Shown here one piece after another: positions 12,267 to 25,100 of a stretch of 64,000 bases of DNA. A program made the position numbers and the translations under genes. Source of the DNA: Caprimulgus europaeus (taxonomy: Eukaryota; Chordata; Aves; Caprimulgiformes; Caprimulgidae); assembly GCA_907165065.1 (NCBI GenBank), contig OU015534.1, positions 13,957,686-14,021,685 of the forward strand. The letters are read 5' to 3'. Numbering within the stretch: position 1 is the stretch's first letter; every line of letters begins with the position of its first letter. The notes under the pieces are model-generated. The model saw only the letters and a program-made list of their open reading frames with translations, was not told the origin of the DNA and did no database searches.

Positions 12267-15200
12267 TGTTAGTGGTTAGGTTGTCACACTGCACAGAATT
12301 TCACAGTCCTGTATGGCCAGTGCACAAGCACTTGACTGCTCCCTTTTAACTGAAGGCAGCTGCTTGCATCCACTGCTCAAAGGAAAACAGAGTCCCTATC
12401 ACGACCTGGGTAAGAATGTTTGGAGGCTGGAGGGTGGTTCGACTGGACATGCCATGGCAGGAGCTCAACATAGCTTTCCCACTCTCTAGCTTATCCAGGG
12501 ATGTCTCTTCCTCCCTGATGCTCCTTCAGGAAGCTGTGACCTCCCTGCTGGGTTCTCATCTCCCACCAGTGCCACACCACCACCAGTGCTGGCTTTAGAG
12601 AGGAATATAAAGCAGAGGGAGTGATATTTGTTGCAGTAGAAGAAATTCACTGCTGTGTAGACAATACCAGAAATATCATTTAAAAATACTGCTGAGGACA
12701 TTTACATCTATCCACAGGCCTAGCTCATGGTGACAGGTTTAAATGGGACTGAAGTGACACCCCACCTGAACATTCAGGGCTTTACTGGAGCACACATGGG
12801 CAGCTTTCATTTCCATTGCTATTTGTGCCATGTGGGGAGCTATTATTGCCCATATTTCTGTGCAGGTCTAATTTATTTAAGAGATGCAGTAGAAAATATT
12901 CAGCTTGGCAATTCTAATATGCGGTTTCCTACAGTCCATGTGATTCATTTTTTTTCTAACTGGCTGGCATTACTCTCCTGCTGTATCAGCCTGATACTGC
13001 CCTCCTGCTGCTCTGTCCACCTGCTTCAAATTTATTTCCAAAACGCATCACTACTGCAGGATCTTCTCCCTGAAGGGGAACAAGTGAAAATAGGTTTACT
13101 CTTCTGGATGTACTCTTAGATTGCCTCTTCTCTAAAATTTGACTACTAACTAAGAATTTTTTTTCATCTCCTCTTTCTAAGTTGAAGATAAAAATCCCCT
13201 GGCCAAAGGAAGACACCTTAATGGAAGATACTTTAATCTGAACCATGAAACAGGCACATATGAACATTAGTCACAAGTTATGTTGTAATGCTTGTTTCTT
13301 TTTGAAACAAAAAGCAATTGAAAAATATATAATGTAATTTTTGAAGTAGATCCCAAAGTGGACTAACATTCATAACACATAAAATGACTTCTCCGCTTCT
13401 GAAGAAGACTCATAAATTTAACAGAGAATGATAACCTCTCTATAAAATATCTAAACCATCCCATAGAATAGAAGAGGGAATAATATCCATGTTATAGAAT
13501 TCTATTGAATGGTCTAAGCAGTTTGTAGACAGGAATTACATCTTTATTAAACCTTACACAGGAACTTCCATACATATTGGTTTCAGCCTTGTTAAATTAC
13601 ATGCTACTCTTAATATGAGATTGTAACAGCTCCAACTGTGCAGATAACCTTTCAAAGACTACAGAAGTAAATTTGTTGCAAACTTCTCTTTTCTTCTAAC
13701 CTAAATTATTGTATAGAATTTTGCAAACCCTTATGGATTTGCTGAGAAAACAACTTGTCACTCTATCAAAATGACCATTTTTCCTTGTAACACATGTCCG
13801 TGTGTACACAGATGATGGAGGGAAAGTTTCATATTTTCAAAAGTAATTGAATAAACTCTTACTGGAAAATTAAGGATTTCTGGAGAGAACTTGGCAGAAC
13901 AGATGTATGCTTTCCCCAAATGAAAAACATGCATCTGTTTCCTAGAAATCTAAACAACAGCAAAGCAGTCACACAAACAAGTTGTTTTTTTCTTTTTTCC
14001 TACAGATGGTTCTTATTTTTATACAAATGATGTAAAAAAAGCCACAGTTTCTAAATGAAGCAATGAAGTGCATTCTTATCAATGAAATTTAAGTGGTCTC
14101 CAGGGTGAAATTTTGTTTTACACAAATCTGACCAATTGTACCTGAAAACCATACAAAAACATTCCTTATTAAAATGCTGCCTTTCAGCCTCCTTGCTTCC
14201 ATTTAGTCACAGTCTGATCTCCCTATCAATTCATTTTTTCCATTTATGTTACCTGTAGATCATTTTGCCTTGCTCCTATAATGTGGATTTAGAGTTTGTG
14301 GTCAGGAACTGATATGATCCAGATCAAACCCTTTTGATTAGATATTTCCATGCTCAGAGCTGACAGGGAAGATATGCTTTTTAATGTCATGAACAGCACT
14401 TCCCCCCCCATCCCCATAACCATGCTTTGCAGTCTCTACAGAGTGAATTGACAAAAAGAGTTGTCAACAGTATCAAAAATCCCCCATCCTCAATGGCAAC
14501 ATATCTTAATGTAATTAAGTATTAGGATTAATTTCTTAATCCTTATATTTTTCACTTGTCCATTTGAGAGACGGGTCTCTAATTAAATTTCACTTTGGTG
14601 ACCATAATGAAAACAATATCATCTAGAAGTCCAGCTGTAGTCAGCCTGTGTGGATAGCAGTGATAAGGCTGGGTAATTGCAGGATTAATAACTGGCCTAT
14701 TATTGTGTCTGAAAGCAATGTAACAGTATATAGACTTTCCACGTAATTTCAAAACATAACCATATTGTAAAATATGGCTACCCTGATCCCTTTTTCCTTT
14801 CACTTCCCCCTGCCCCCCCAAGCATGGGAACAATTGGACTAAAAGGGTATGATTATTCCTAGGTCATATTCTCCTCTAGGGTTTCCAAAAAAGCAAGCAA
14901 TGCTGCTCAGGCAGCTGCAGTAGCTCTGCGACAAGTAGAACAAGTTTAAATAACTGCTGTTATTCCTCTTCATTCACAGTACAGGCCACAGGGTAACTGT
15001 TTAAGGTGGTAGCCAGTTCCCTGAACCTCTTGTACATTTGCTGAAACATGAAGCATTTTTCTAACACTTTGAGCTTCTTGAAGAAGTGCAGGATTTTTTT
15101 TTTTAAATAATCTAGGGACCAATGTTCTGTTGAATAATCTAGCTCTAGAGACAGAGCGTCTACACAATAGCATATTTCCTTTGTGGCTGGGACACTTCAC

Positions 15201-18200
15201 CCTCAATTAGGGAAAGATATCTTTTAACAGAGCTGTTCCCCTTTGTGACTAGATAGTGATGCTAAGAAAGTGGTAGGAACCAGGAGCCAGGCAACCAGCA
15301 TGCTCAGCTAAGCTGCTATGGATCTTAATGAATGTGCAGAACAGGTTGTAGGTTTGTACAGTTTATCCATGCTATCTGGATACGATATGGCTGCAAGTGA
15401 AACTCAAACCTAGTCTAATAGCTACATAAATTGTATGAAAGGAGCTGGTAAAAGTTCCTATGTGAAACAATCTTGTGTTAAATAGACAGGTTGGCAGCAG
15501 AGGTTGCAAAAGTTGCACACGATGTTGTGGCATCCCCTTGCCCCTCCATGGGACTCGGAGGGAATTCAGCACTGATTGCAGAACATCACTCCTCTATCTG
15601 CAGCCCTGCTCCCTCTCCCACCTCCTCCTAGGTACCATTCCCACAAAATATTTTCACACTTTCTCCAAAAGACATTACTCTCTATCCCCACTTTCCTCCT
15701 GAAATCAAGGCTCTTTTTCCTCTTCTGCAAAGGCATTTCAGTGGCTATGCCACATACATTGCCCAAAACAAAGAATTATTTTCATAATACATTCTCAAAT
15801 ACAAAGGCCCAAATGCAGTTCTGTCTGTCCCATCCAGTGTAGTTTTGTATGGATTATGTCAGAATTTGGCTTAATCACCTTGAAGAAAAAAAATATATTT
15901 ACAAAATATCTTTTATTTTGGTAGAAGAGATCCATCTGCATCAATGCAGCAAATTTATTAAACCACAGGAAGACTTCTGAAAAAGTGCATTCTGCAAAAC
16001 TATAAATGCACTTAAAATAATTGTTTAGCTTTCTTTTGGATCATGTTTAGCTCATTCACCCTCCATTTCATCTTGAATTTCCTTCTCCTCTTCTCTCTGT
16101 GCAGCCATTGCCTGCATTAGGAGACTTTATGTATCCTTCTCACAGACCTTTAACGTCATTCTGAGATAAATTAACACCATTGCTTTTCATTTAACCTTCA
16201 AGCCATATTTTCACTCTTATCTCTTTTTAAGAGTACTTTAGTATACATATACCTAACTCTGCCCAGATCCAGAAATTATGCCTCCCATTCAGTATCTTGA
16301 GCTCAACTGACTACAAAGACTTAGATCTCTTTAGGACATGATTTCTGTAACATTTTTGATTGGCAACTGAATATTTCATAATATTGGCCAACATAAAAGC
16401 TACTGAGCCTTTGTTATACCATTTTAGACATGGAAAAGCATACCCATTTCCTCCATATGCATTAACCTTATACACTTACTGTAGATTAAATTGAGTTCAA
16501 ACAGACTAATATTTTTGTAGGTAGATGTTCATTAAATCCTGGACAGATTTAATTTTAGGATGTACACACACAAACTAAGTACTAGTATTATGCCTCTTAA
16601 ACGTGCCTTTTTGTATTTGTTTAATAAAAGTGAATCTCAAATATAAAACTCTGAAATACAGGCCATGAGGGACAGCTTGAGGCAATGTTTAAAATAAGTT
16701 TTGCATTTTACAAATTTTGTATTTACATTAAAAAAAGATCAAAGCCATAAATGAATTTTAACAAATAGCTCCTTCATTCAAAACCAGAAAACCATAAATG
16801 CCAACTTGTTTGTTTTTAACAATCTAAAACATTACTGCTCTTCTGAATGAAAACAGAAAGGTGCTGGAAGACTGTTGAAGTGGCACCCAGTAATTTAAGA
16901 GTGAAGCATTTTAATTGTAGAGTACATGACGGGTCAGCAAGTGTGAGATACAGAAGTGCGTATGTGTGCTTGTGTGTCCATGATGGCCATACGCACAACT
17001 GACAGAGGGAAAGAAGAGTCTTTTCTGTTCTCAAATAACACAAGATCCAAATGCTTTAGAGAGAGATATTACTTGGAATACACTGCTTATCCCAAAACCT
17101 CCTAAAAAAAAAAAAGGTAGAATTCATATGTCCCCATCACTCAGAACAGTGCATCTGGGATTGCTCATCATTGTGCCATGGAAATAACAGTAAAAGACTC
17201 TTCTGTTGAAGCATGGAAATAGTTACTTTGTAAGAACACTGAAAATTTCTAGTGATAATCTCTGTCCTGACATCATAGGCTGTTGTTCCACCCCACACCC
17301 ATCTTCAGTGAAATAAGATTACAGAAAAGAATGAGGAACGACATGTGAGCATCAATACCTGAAACTGCTGCCTAGTTATAGAAGATTTTGCCATGCTTAT
17401 TAATCTTTAGACCCTTAAGCAACCTTTTTATTTTTCCCCTTGAAATACTCTGAAGTCAGTCAAGCTGCACAGCAGCAAGGTTATGTGCTGGCAGAAAAAG
17501 CACATCTAAAATTCTTTTGTAATACAAACACAAACACACACACACTGCAGCACACTGCCTTTTCGTGGTGGTTTTTTTATTGTTATTGTTTTTTTGGTTT
17601 TAAGTTGAAGCTCACAAATATCATATATGATGTGTGTGGATTAGGAAAATGTACTGGAGTATCTCAGCTTCCCTACACAGTGAGAGAAGCATCTTTTCTC
17701 CACTCCTGTAAGAGCTGTATGAGAGCTTGCTTATGTTTCCTACCTTAGCAGTCCAGCTGTGAGATCCATAAAGCAACCATTGAATCTCTCACCTCTTTTT
17801 CCTTAGGAGTGCCACAATGTGCAGCTTTCTGTGTGTGGCACATATGCCAGCAGTCTTTTTAAAGGGCACTTTTGCTCAGCTGCTGATCGTCTTTGCAACA
17901 GACAGTATGTTGATTTCAGCAGAACTGCTCTGATTTCCACTGCTTTCACCCAGAGCAGAAGCAGGTTCTCCCTCCCCCTGTAAAAAGTACTTGGCAGAAG
18001 CAACAAACAAGTTTTTAAATTCCTATCAACAGTTCTTGGAACCAGTACTAGTGCTGATCAAACTCTCACAATTAAAAACTGACAGTATGAAACAGTCTAA
18101 TATTTTGCTGCATAGTGTTTTGTTAAACAGGATAGAAGATGAGGAAATGCTAAATGGTGAGTGCAATATAATCTCCAGTGAGTCTATCAGAATTGCTTTA

Positions 18201-21200
18201 GCTAATGCAGGAATTTTTATTTGCTCTGTGTTCAGCATAATGCACGATAAAGGACATCAGTGCTTCAGATCCTTATTTTCTTTCTATAACCACTCTTCAG
18301 AGTGAGAGCTGCACATATGTCCTTGACAAGACTTGAAATTTAGAATAGTTTCATTGGTTACCAATAGTTTTTCAAGCTATTTCAGGGACACTAATTCATA
18401 TTCCAGCTACCTAAGTAATCCTTGTCCATCCCACTACAAGGAAGTCTGTCTCCAAAGTAACCAGATGAGCTGAATATCCTTGTTCATCCTGTTTGGTATC
18501 ATTGCCAAATACCATAGAATACTATTCTCCGGATGAAATGTTCCTAAATTTTCCTGTATCCTTGTCCCTCTCTTAGCTATCATATACAAAAGAACCAAAA
18601 TACTTCTGCAGTGATTAAGTTCTTTTGTGCCCAAAGAAGGAAGGAGTAGGATTTCAGGATACATTAATACCCCTACAAGGAAAGTGAGTTACGTACTTGG
18701 ACTCATTCCATCAGCCTCAGTCCAAAGGATGAGCACTTAATGAGTAGTACTTAGTGAAGCTACGTGGATAAACAAAGTAATAGGAACTGAGACTGCCATA
18801 CTTGAGTCAGGTGGATCTGTTCACATCCAGATGCCTCCATGGCAGTGACTGTAATGAAAATTCACTCCAGGCAAGGCCTAGATATTCATATTTGAAAGGC
18901 CTTTTCGACTGCAATAACACGTAGCTGTCATGAAGCATTATAGCCCAAAGAAATAAACACTGGGGGAAAGAAGAAAAGCTCAGTCATGAGTACCACAGAT
19001 ATTCATAGGTCAGTATGAATTTCCAGGGCTGGACAGCAAGTGAGAGGGGAGGCTGTGACCACCCTGTGTGACAAAGGCATTTGTGAGAAGGGGCAGAGCA
19101 CTAGTGCCTCACTAGCTTTTTGTGCCATTACAGGGGAGGTATGTGAGAAAGGGAAGCCCAGTGCCAGAAGGACAAGTATCCTCCTCTCTCCTGTAACTAG
19201 ATCAGATAACAGTTCAGAAGCTAAAGCTCTTCACACTGTACCCCTTCTCAGAGATGTGTGAGGCTACAGCCCAGCTCAAATAAATGAATGTATTGCATAA
19301 GTGAGTTTTGAAATGTGGAGGGTCCAGTGAGAATTAATAATAAATAAAGTACACCTCAGAGGAAAAACCTTGAGTTTCTCCTCTGAGTTACATGCAGCTG
19401 TTACAAGTCAGTAGGAGTAGTCTGTTTATAGGTGTGAGCAGAAAGCAGCCCTGCGTGCCCAAGCATTATCAGTCCTTTATTCAAGAACACAATATCTGTT
19501 TGATAATGCATACACTGTTTTGTCATTAGTTGTCAGTGCTCCTCCCAAAACAAGTTGTCCCTCTGAGGTTTCATAATCGTGGGAATATTCTCAATGACCT
19601 ATCTGTGAGGTTTAATTTTGGCTCCAGACTGCTCTGGAAAATAGCCTATTGAATCACATCGGAAACCAGGGCAGAGTTGACTTCCTGGTGGACTCCAAAC
19701 AATCCAAAGGCTCTCCTTGGAAAGCACAGCCTGTGCTCCGTTATTTATGCACTGCCACGCTGCCCTGTGGCCAGGGTAATCAGCTCCATCTCAGTGACTC
19801 CACCCCTACCAAAAATGGTAAGGAAATAGCAATCTATTGTTCCAATTCAGGCAAGAACCACTTATTTATTTTAGCCACTATTTGTAAGAAATAGCAGTGA
19901 CCTGGTTTCTGAAATACCTCCTTATTTCTCTAACTACCTCCTGTTAGCTAGAACAACAAATCACTGCTGTCTTTACCTGACAAGCAAAAGTGGAAAAAAA
20001 TGTCTATATGGGACAGTGTCTTAGGATTGTGAGGTGTCTCCTTCATAATAAATACAAAACAAAAACAGAAAACACAAAGAAAAAAACAAACAAGAACCCC
20101 GACAAAATCTCTCCTTTTCCTATTATCATATGAAGAAGAAAAAAACATTTCCAACTCCAAGGCACTGCCAAATGGTTCAGCAGATTTCAGAGACTTCGAG
20201 ACACTGACAGACTGCAACTCCTGCTGTTTACCAGAGGGATTTAAGAGGTTCTCTCTCTTAAAATAGCCATATTTTTGTCTTCCTGAGGGTCAAAACTTGC
20301 CACTTTCACACTGCTTTCAGTAGACATTTTAACCGTGCTATACTCAGCCTTGTCAAGGGACTCTGAAGAGGCTCTTCAGATTCTTCTGTCTGAGGCTAAA
20401 CAGGAAGGACTGGCTGCATGCCTGCAAACATTCCCACCCGAAACACTAAAATGCATAGGAAAAATACTTCACATGGGTTTTTTTACTGCACTAAAAACCT
20501 CCTTCAGCATATTCTAATGGCAATGCATCAAACTGGATTACATGAGTCATATTTACCTTATGTGATGTGACACTATGACACTTGACAGAGTACCTAAAAA
20601 TTATTATGCCTCGAGAGCTTATAACCCAAATGGAATTTAAAGACATATTAGTCAGCCATGCCACCCCCTCTCTGTTATTATTCACAACAGCAGGGGACTT
20701 GCTGTGATGAGTCAGAGCTTAGTGATTCTTTCCATGTGCACAGGAAACACCGATTAATTGGAACAGTGACAAAAAAAAAAGGAATCTCTTTACCTGGTAA
20801 ACAGAATTCAGCAGTGTGGTTTTACTTAATGAATAGCATACAGTTAAGTACTTTGATCTGTGGAGGTGAGAGGTGTAGAAAGCTGATTAGGTAGCTGATA
20901 TCCTATTGCTTTTTCACTTGCTGTAAGTTTGATATTTTTATCAGTCTCCTCACACAGTAGTCACCACAACTGCCAAATTTTGTGTTATGCGGTAATGCAG
21001 AGAGAGTCTTCCCCAAATTAAGAGAGAAGCATGATAGGAATAGGCATCCTTGCTCCATCTGCTTTCTCTGTAAATATTCCATTTCTTCACACTGGACACC
21101 TGCCACCTTCCAGTCCCTCATGGGTTCTCTGTCCCACCCCAGCAAGCTCCTTGCTCAGCCCCTCTCCCCACATTAACAAATCCTCATGAGTCTGGCACAT

Positions 21201-22128
21201 CTGGCAGTAAATCAGCAGAGGCTCTGACTGCTGCTGCATTAAGCATGGGTCTCAGTACACAGTGTACTCTGGGGCACAGTTCCACTACAAAGCATACTGG
21301 ATTTAAATTGTTCATCTATCTAAGCCTTAATTTATGATCTCTACAAATTCCTCCAAAATGAAAGAAACTTTAATTTGCACCATCTTTAAGAAATAGGTGA
21401 ATGTTATGGGCACAAAACGCTTCTGTCACTGACCAGTCCTGCTGAAAGCCAATGGAACTTGGACATATAAGTCTTGTTTATGCCTTTGAAAAATCTATTC
21501 CATAATCCCAAACTAAAAAACTACAGAACAAATGTGAATTCAAATACTATCACCAATAAAAAATATTTTTTTTTTTAAAAAAAGGAGTTTACAGGGTATG
21601 TGGGGGCAGAAAGCTAAATTTCACTGCAGGAGCAGCTAGCCACCCCAGAAAATATTGACTGGCTTGTTGTTTAAAACTTTAAAATAAATAAATCTAACTA
21701 TAGCCTTGCAAAAGAAAAAAGGGGATGAAAGAGACCTGAGGGAGGAGGCTTACCTCAGAGGACACTGTCAAGATTTAGAGAGAAAAATCCATCACTAGGA
21801 TTTACTCCGTGCTTTAAGGAAACAAGGCCACTTCATGTTGTCCCAGATGGTGATGCAGGAAGATACAGGAGTCAGAAGCAGACTATTGCCTGAGGGCAAG
21901 AAAACAAGCAAGAGGCTCCTTGGCAACCTTTAAGGGTTAAGGGAATATCAAAACACAAGACTTATTCAGGAAAACATCCACAGACAGCTGAGGAGAGCGA
22001 CACCAAACATATGACTATTTATGGGGAAGGGGATTGGTGAATTACTAAATAAAGCCAGAGCAACTTCCTTGGAGTTTCATTCAAATTAAAGAAAAATAAC
22101 ATTTCCTCAAGTAATAGATAGAATCACA
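12267..22128. other. Long unique stretch without recognised gene
   Basis: This stretch is AT-rich with scattered short open frames on both strands. The longest, 130 codons at 12727-13119, is low-complexity in appearance, rich in Cys, Leu and Phe, and resembles nothing I know. A CA-rich tract lies at 17525-17546. Around 19060-19170 there are two loosely similar units of about 50 bp, too diverged to call a repeat. I see no TE family. Confidence 0.55.
17525..17546. repeat. (CA)n microsatellite, interrupted
   Basis: A short run of CA units with one or two A-rich interruptions. Confidence 0.8.
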
Positions 22129-22190
22129 TTAAAAAACCAAACCAACAAACAACAAACCAAACCAAAACCAACCCCAAACACAAACCAACC
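22129..22190. repeat. (AACC/AAAC)n simple repeat
   Basis: About 60 bp made almost only of A and C in units such as AACC, AAAC and AACAA. It reads as GGTT/GTTT on the other strand. There is no coding or TE context. Confidence 0.85.
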
Positions 22191-25100
22191 TTATTCTTAT
22201 ATTTCAGAACTTACATTTTCATTCTTTATATAGAAGAACAGTATGTGTGGGTGACTAATAACAATCCAGCCATCTGGATTTCTCTTAGATAAACTTATGT
22301 TAATTCAAACTACATGGAAAAAAAATCCATATATATATATAGCCTGCCTCAGAGCATTTGTGAAAGTGTTATGGTCTGCAGAACTGTCATGCACCGTCAG
22401 CAAACAGCAAACTTTAGAGGACCTTTAATGTTACACTACAGTGCTGTTGCAGTTGACAATTAAAATAGTTAATGTGCAAGCTGGCCTTTAAGTGTTACGC
22501 TAATCAAAATAATGGATTGCTTTTGTACGATGACCCATAGCTGCATCTTAATGCTCACTGGACAAAGAGAGGTTTTTTTAATAGTGCCCAGTTGTGGCAC
22601 TTGTAATTCTGTGTTTCTATGGTGGTAATGAAGAAGGACGTGACTTACTACCAACCTTGTTGAGAACCTGAGTATATTGGTGATCTATGCAGATATTATC
22701 TGAGTATGTGTGGCTCCCACAGTATCATATTCAACATCGTGGTCTTTCAAACCCAAAGGCAGCATGAAGGATTCAGTCCTTTAGTATTTCTTCAATGCTC
22801 CCACAGGCACACTGTTTTCAAGCCCTCTTACTATTAATATTTCTTGGCTATTTAGATAAGCAGCCCTCCCCCGTGCCTACCTTTGTGTGGATTTATGGGG
22901 CATAAGGAATTGTAGAGCTGACATGCTTGTCCAGTTGTTCAAGGGCAAGTGGGATTCGTGTTTTTCACTCACTTCCCTGTGCTCTGTGCTAAACATTCAG
23001 CAGCAGAAACAAATTCAGCCTAGTCAGCTTGCCAAGAAAGATTAGTACCTAAGAGTTGAAATCAGGGCAGATTGTACTGTAAGCCATTTCCCCCTTCCCC
23101 CATTCTGCCTCTGCCTCCAGCTTTTTTTTTTTTTTTTAATTATTCAGGTTAGAAATTAAATGCAGTGGTTATATTATGCTATTATCAAATTCATTAGCAT
23201 TAGACAGAAAAAATATGGGAGGTAGCCTGCCAAAAGCTAAGCCTTTGCTTTCACATTAATCCAGAAAAGTTCATTGAAATGGGAATTCATCCCTTTACTG
23301 TTGATCAGAATTAAACTCGTGGTGTATTTAAAGAGCTGTGTAATGGATACTGGCTCAGAAGATGCTCCTAGAAAAGTACTATTCAATACCACTGCCTTTA
23401 TTACAATTTCAGTTCTCTGACCTTATGCAGAAAATGCCTCATTCAAGCTCAGAGAAGACCTAACCAGGAGCTTTGTCATAGTCAGGAAGTTGTGCTCCAG
23501 ATGACAGCATCTAGCACTACAGACCTTAAAGCTGTTAAGAAATACGTTATTACCATTAAGTACAACTGCACTAGAAGTACAAAAGTCCTTGTTTCCAACT
23601 CCCTTTCCATGACAAATCCCATGGTTTCCCTTATCTGCATCCAGAGTTTTGTTTGAAAATAAAGCTCTTCCCATTCTAAATCAGAACAAAGGACCCTTTT
23701 TATTTAGGCAGAAAAAAAAAATAACCTTCTAAAGGCACTTCTTTCATGCAAGTTTCTGTTTCTAGAGTTTAAGACTAATTTTTGCAGACTTAAAACAACT
23801 AGGCAGGAAGTGGGTCCCAATTACAGTATTTAAATACAGGGATAAACACTTCCATAAATTATTAATTCTTTTTTTGGGAACAATTTTTGACCCTGTGAAC
23901 AACATCATAATCATTCCAGTTATTTTATTATATCAGTCTATATTATCACCACATATTATTTCCCTTCCAAAAAGTTTATGTAAAATTTATAACATGATGA
24001 AAAGATCTCCCTAATTTTAGTCTGCAAATGTAAAATCTTGTCCATTTCCTCACAGTATTTGTTCTGTTTAATTGCATTTTAAATGAACATAAAATAACTA
24101 CCCCAAAGCCATTAGCCTGCTTCTGCCAGGTCTCTGTGGTTTCTGCTGGCTTGTGTTGAGAAGTTCTGCATCTCAGATATAATCAGATCTTCACAGATAG
24201 CCTGTCCTGAGGGTGGAAGCAGAGCAGTCCTAGAGAACGGCTTTGCGGGGGGGCTTCCTCCCCTCTTTTCTAATCTGTTTCCAACATGAGAAAATTTAAA
24301 GCTCAGCAATGGCTTGGCAAAAAAGAGACTTTTTCTACAATCACTGGTTCCTCCTTCAGCCAAAACAACTTCAAAACGTTCTGAAGACAGAGTTAGACAG
24401 GGCTGGTTGGCTAAAGTGGCTATAGACTCCAAAAGGCAGCATTAAAGAGAGCACTGGCAGCCATTCAGCTGAAATAAATCTCAAAGAAATAGAAGGGAAT
24501 ACAAGCCCAAATTGATTTTCAGAGGTGTTGTGTCTGCAGCAGTGCTACAAGCCCTCATCTCTCAGAAACCACCTGTATTTACCGCCCTCAGTATTTGTCC
24601 AGGCTGTCCTAGGGTGAGCAGTGGGCATCAGCCATTCCCGAAATCTGGTTGCAAGGAGGGCAGCATATCCCACAGCCTCTTCCCTTTAATGACCATTGTG
24701 AAAATCCTTACGTTTGCTGTTTGCAAGAGCTTTACCTTGTGATGTAATTTCAGGAAAATAAGTCAATAGTGCTCCTTGTTGAGATCTTTACAGAGTCTTG
24801 AATAAACTCCTAGTTTATATACAAATATCTAGGGATTATATGCCTCAGAAGAGGAGGAGAGTTAAAACAAAAATAAATCAGCTTGCCATGAGCAGATAGG
24901 TCTTATGGGGTTGAAGGCGAATTTCTTGGCTATATAAACCCTCCTGAATCTGTCAAAAAGCTAAGAAGTACTCTGTAATTTTGTAGAAGACTAAACACCT
25001 GGAGGGCTCTAATAATTGATGGTAAGAATAAAGCTCTGTACTTCTGAAGTTAGTTTTCTATGTGAAATGTATCTAGTGCTATTTAAATAAAAGATAAATC

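Noticed and set aside
12727-13119. Longest frame in the window, 130 codons, plus strand
   Set aside because: Composition is rich in Leu, Cys and Phe with no recognisable domain, signal or splice structure; this length is expected by chance in 64 kb over six frames.
18026-18305. Opposing frames of 70 and 104 codons on the two strands
   Set aside because: Mutually overlapping frames with ordinary AT-rich composition; no domain and no splice or start context.
19060-19170. Two similar units giving a Cys-x-Lys-Gly-like repeat in translation
   Set aside because: The two units share only short words and their spacing differs; too weak to call a tandem repeat or a peptide.
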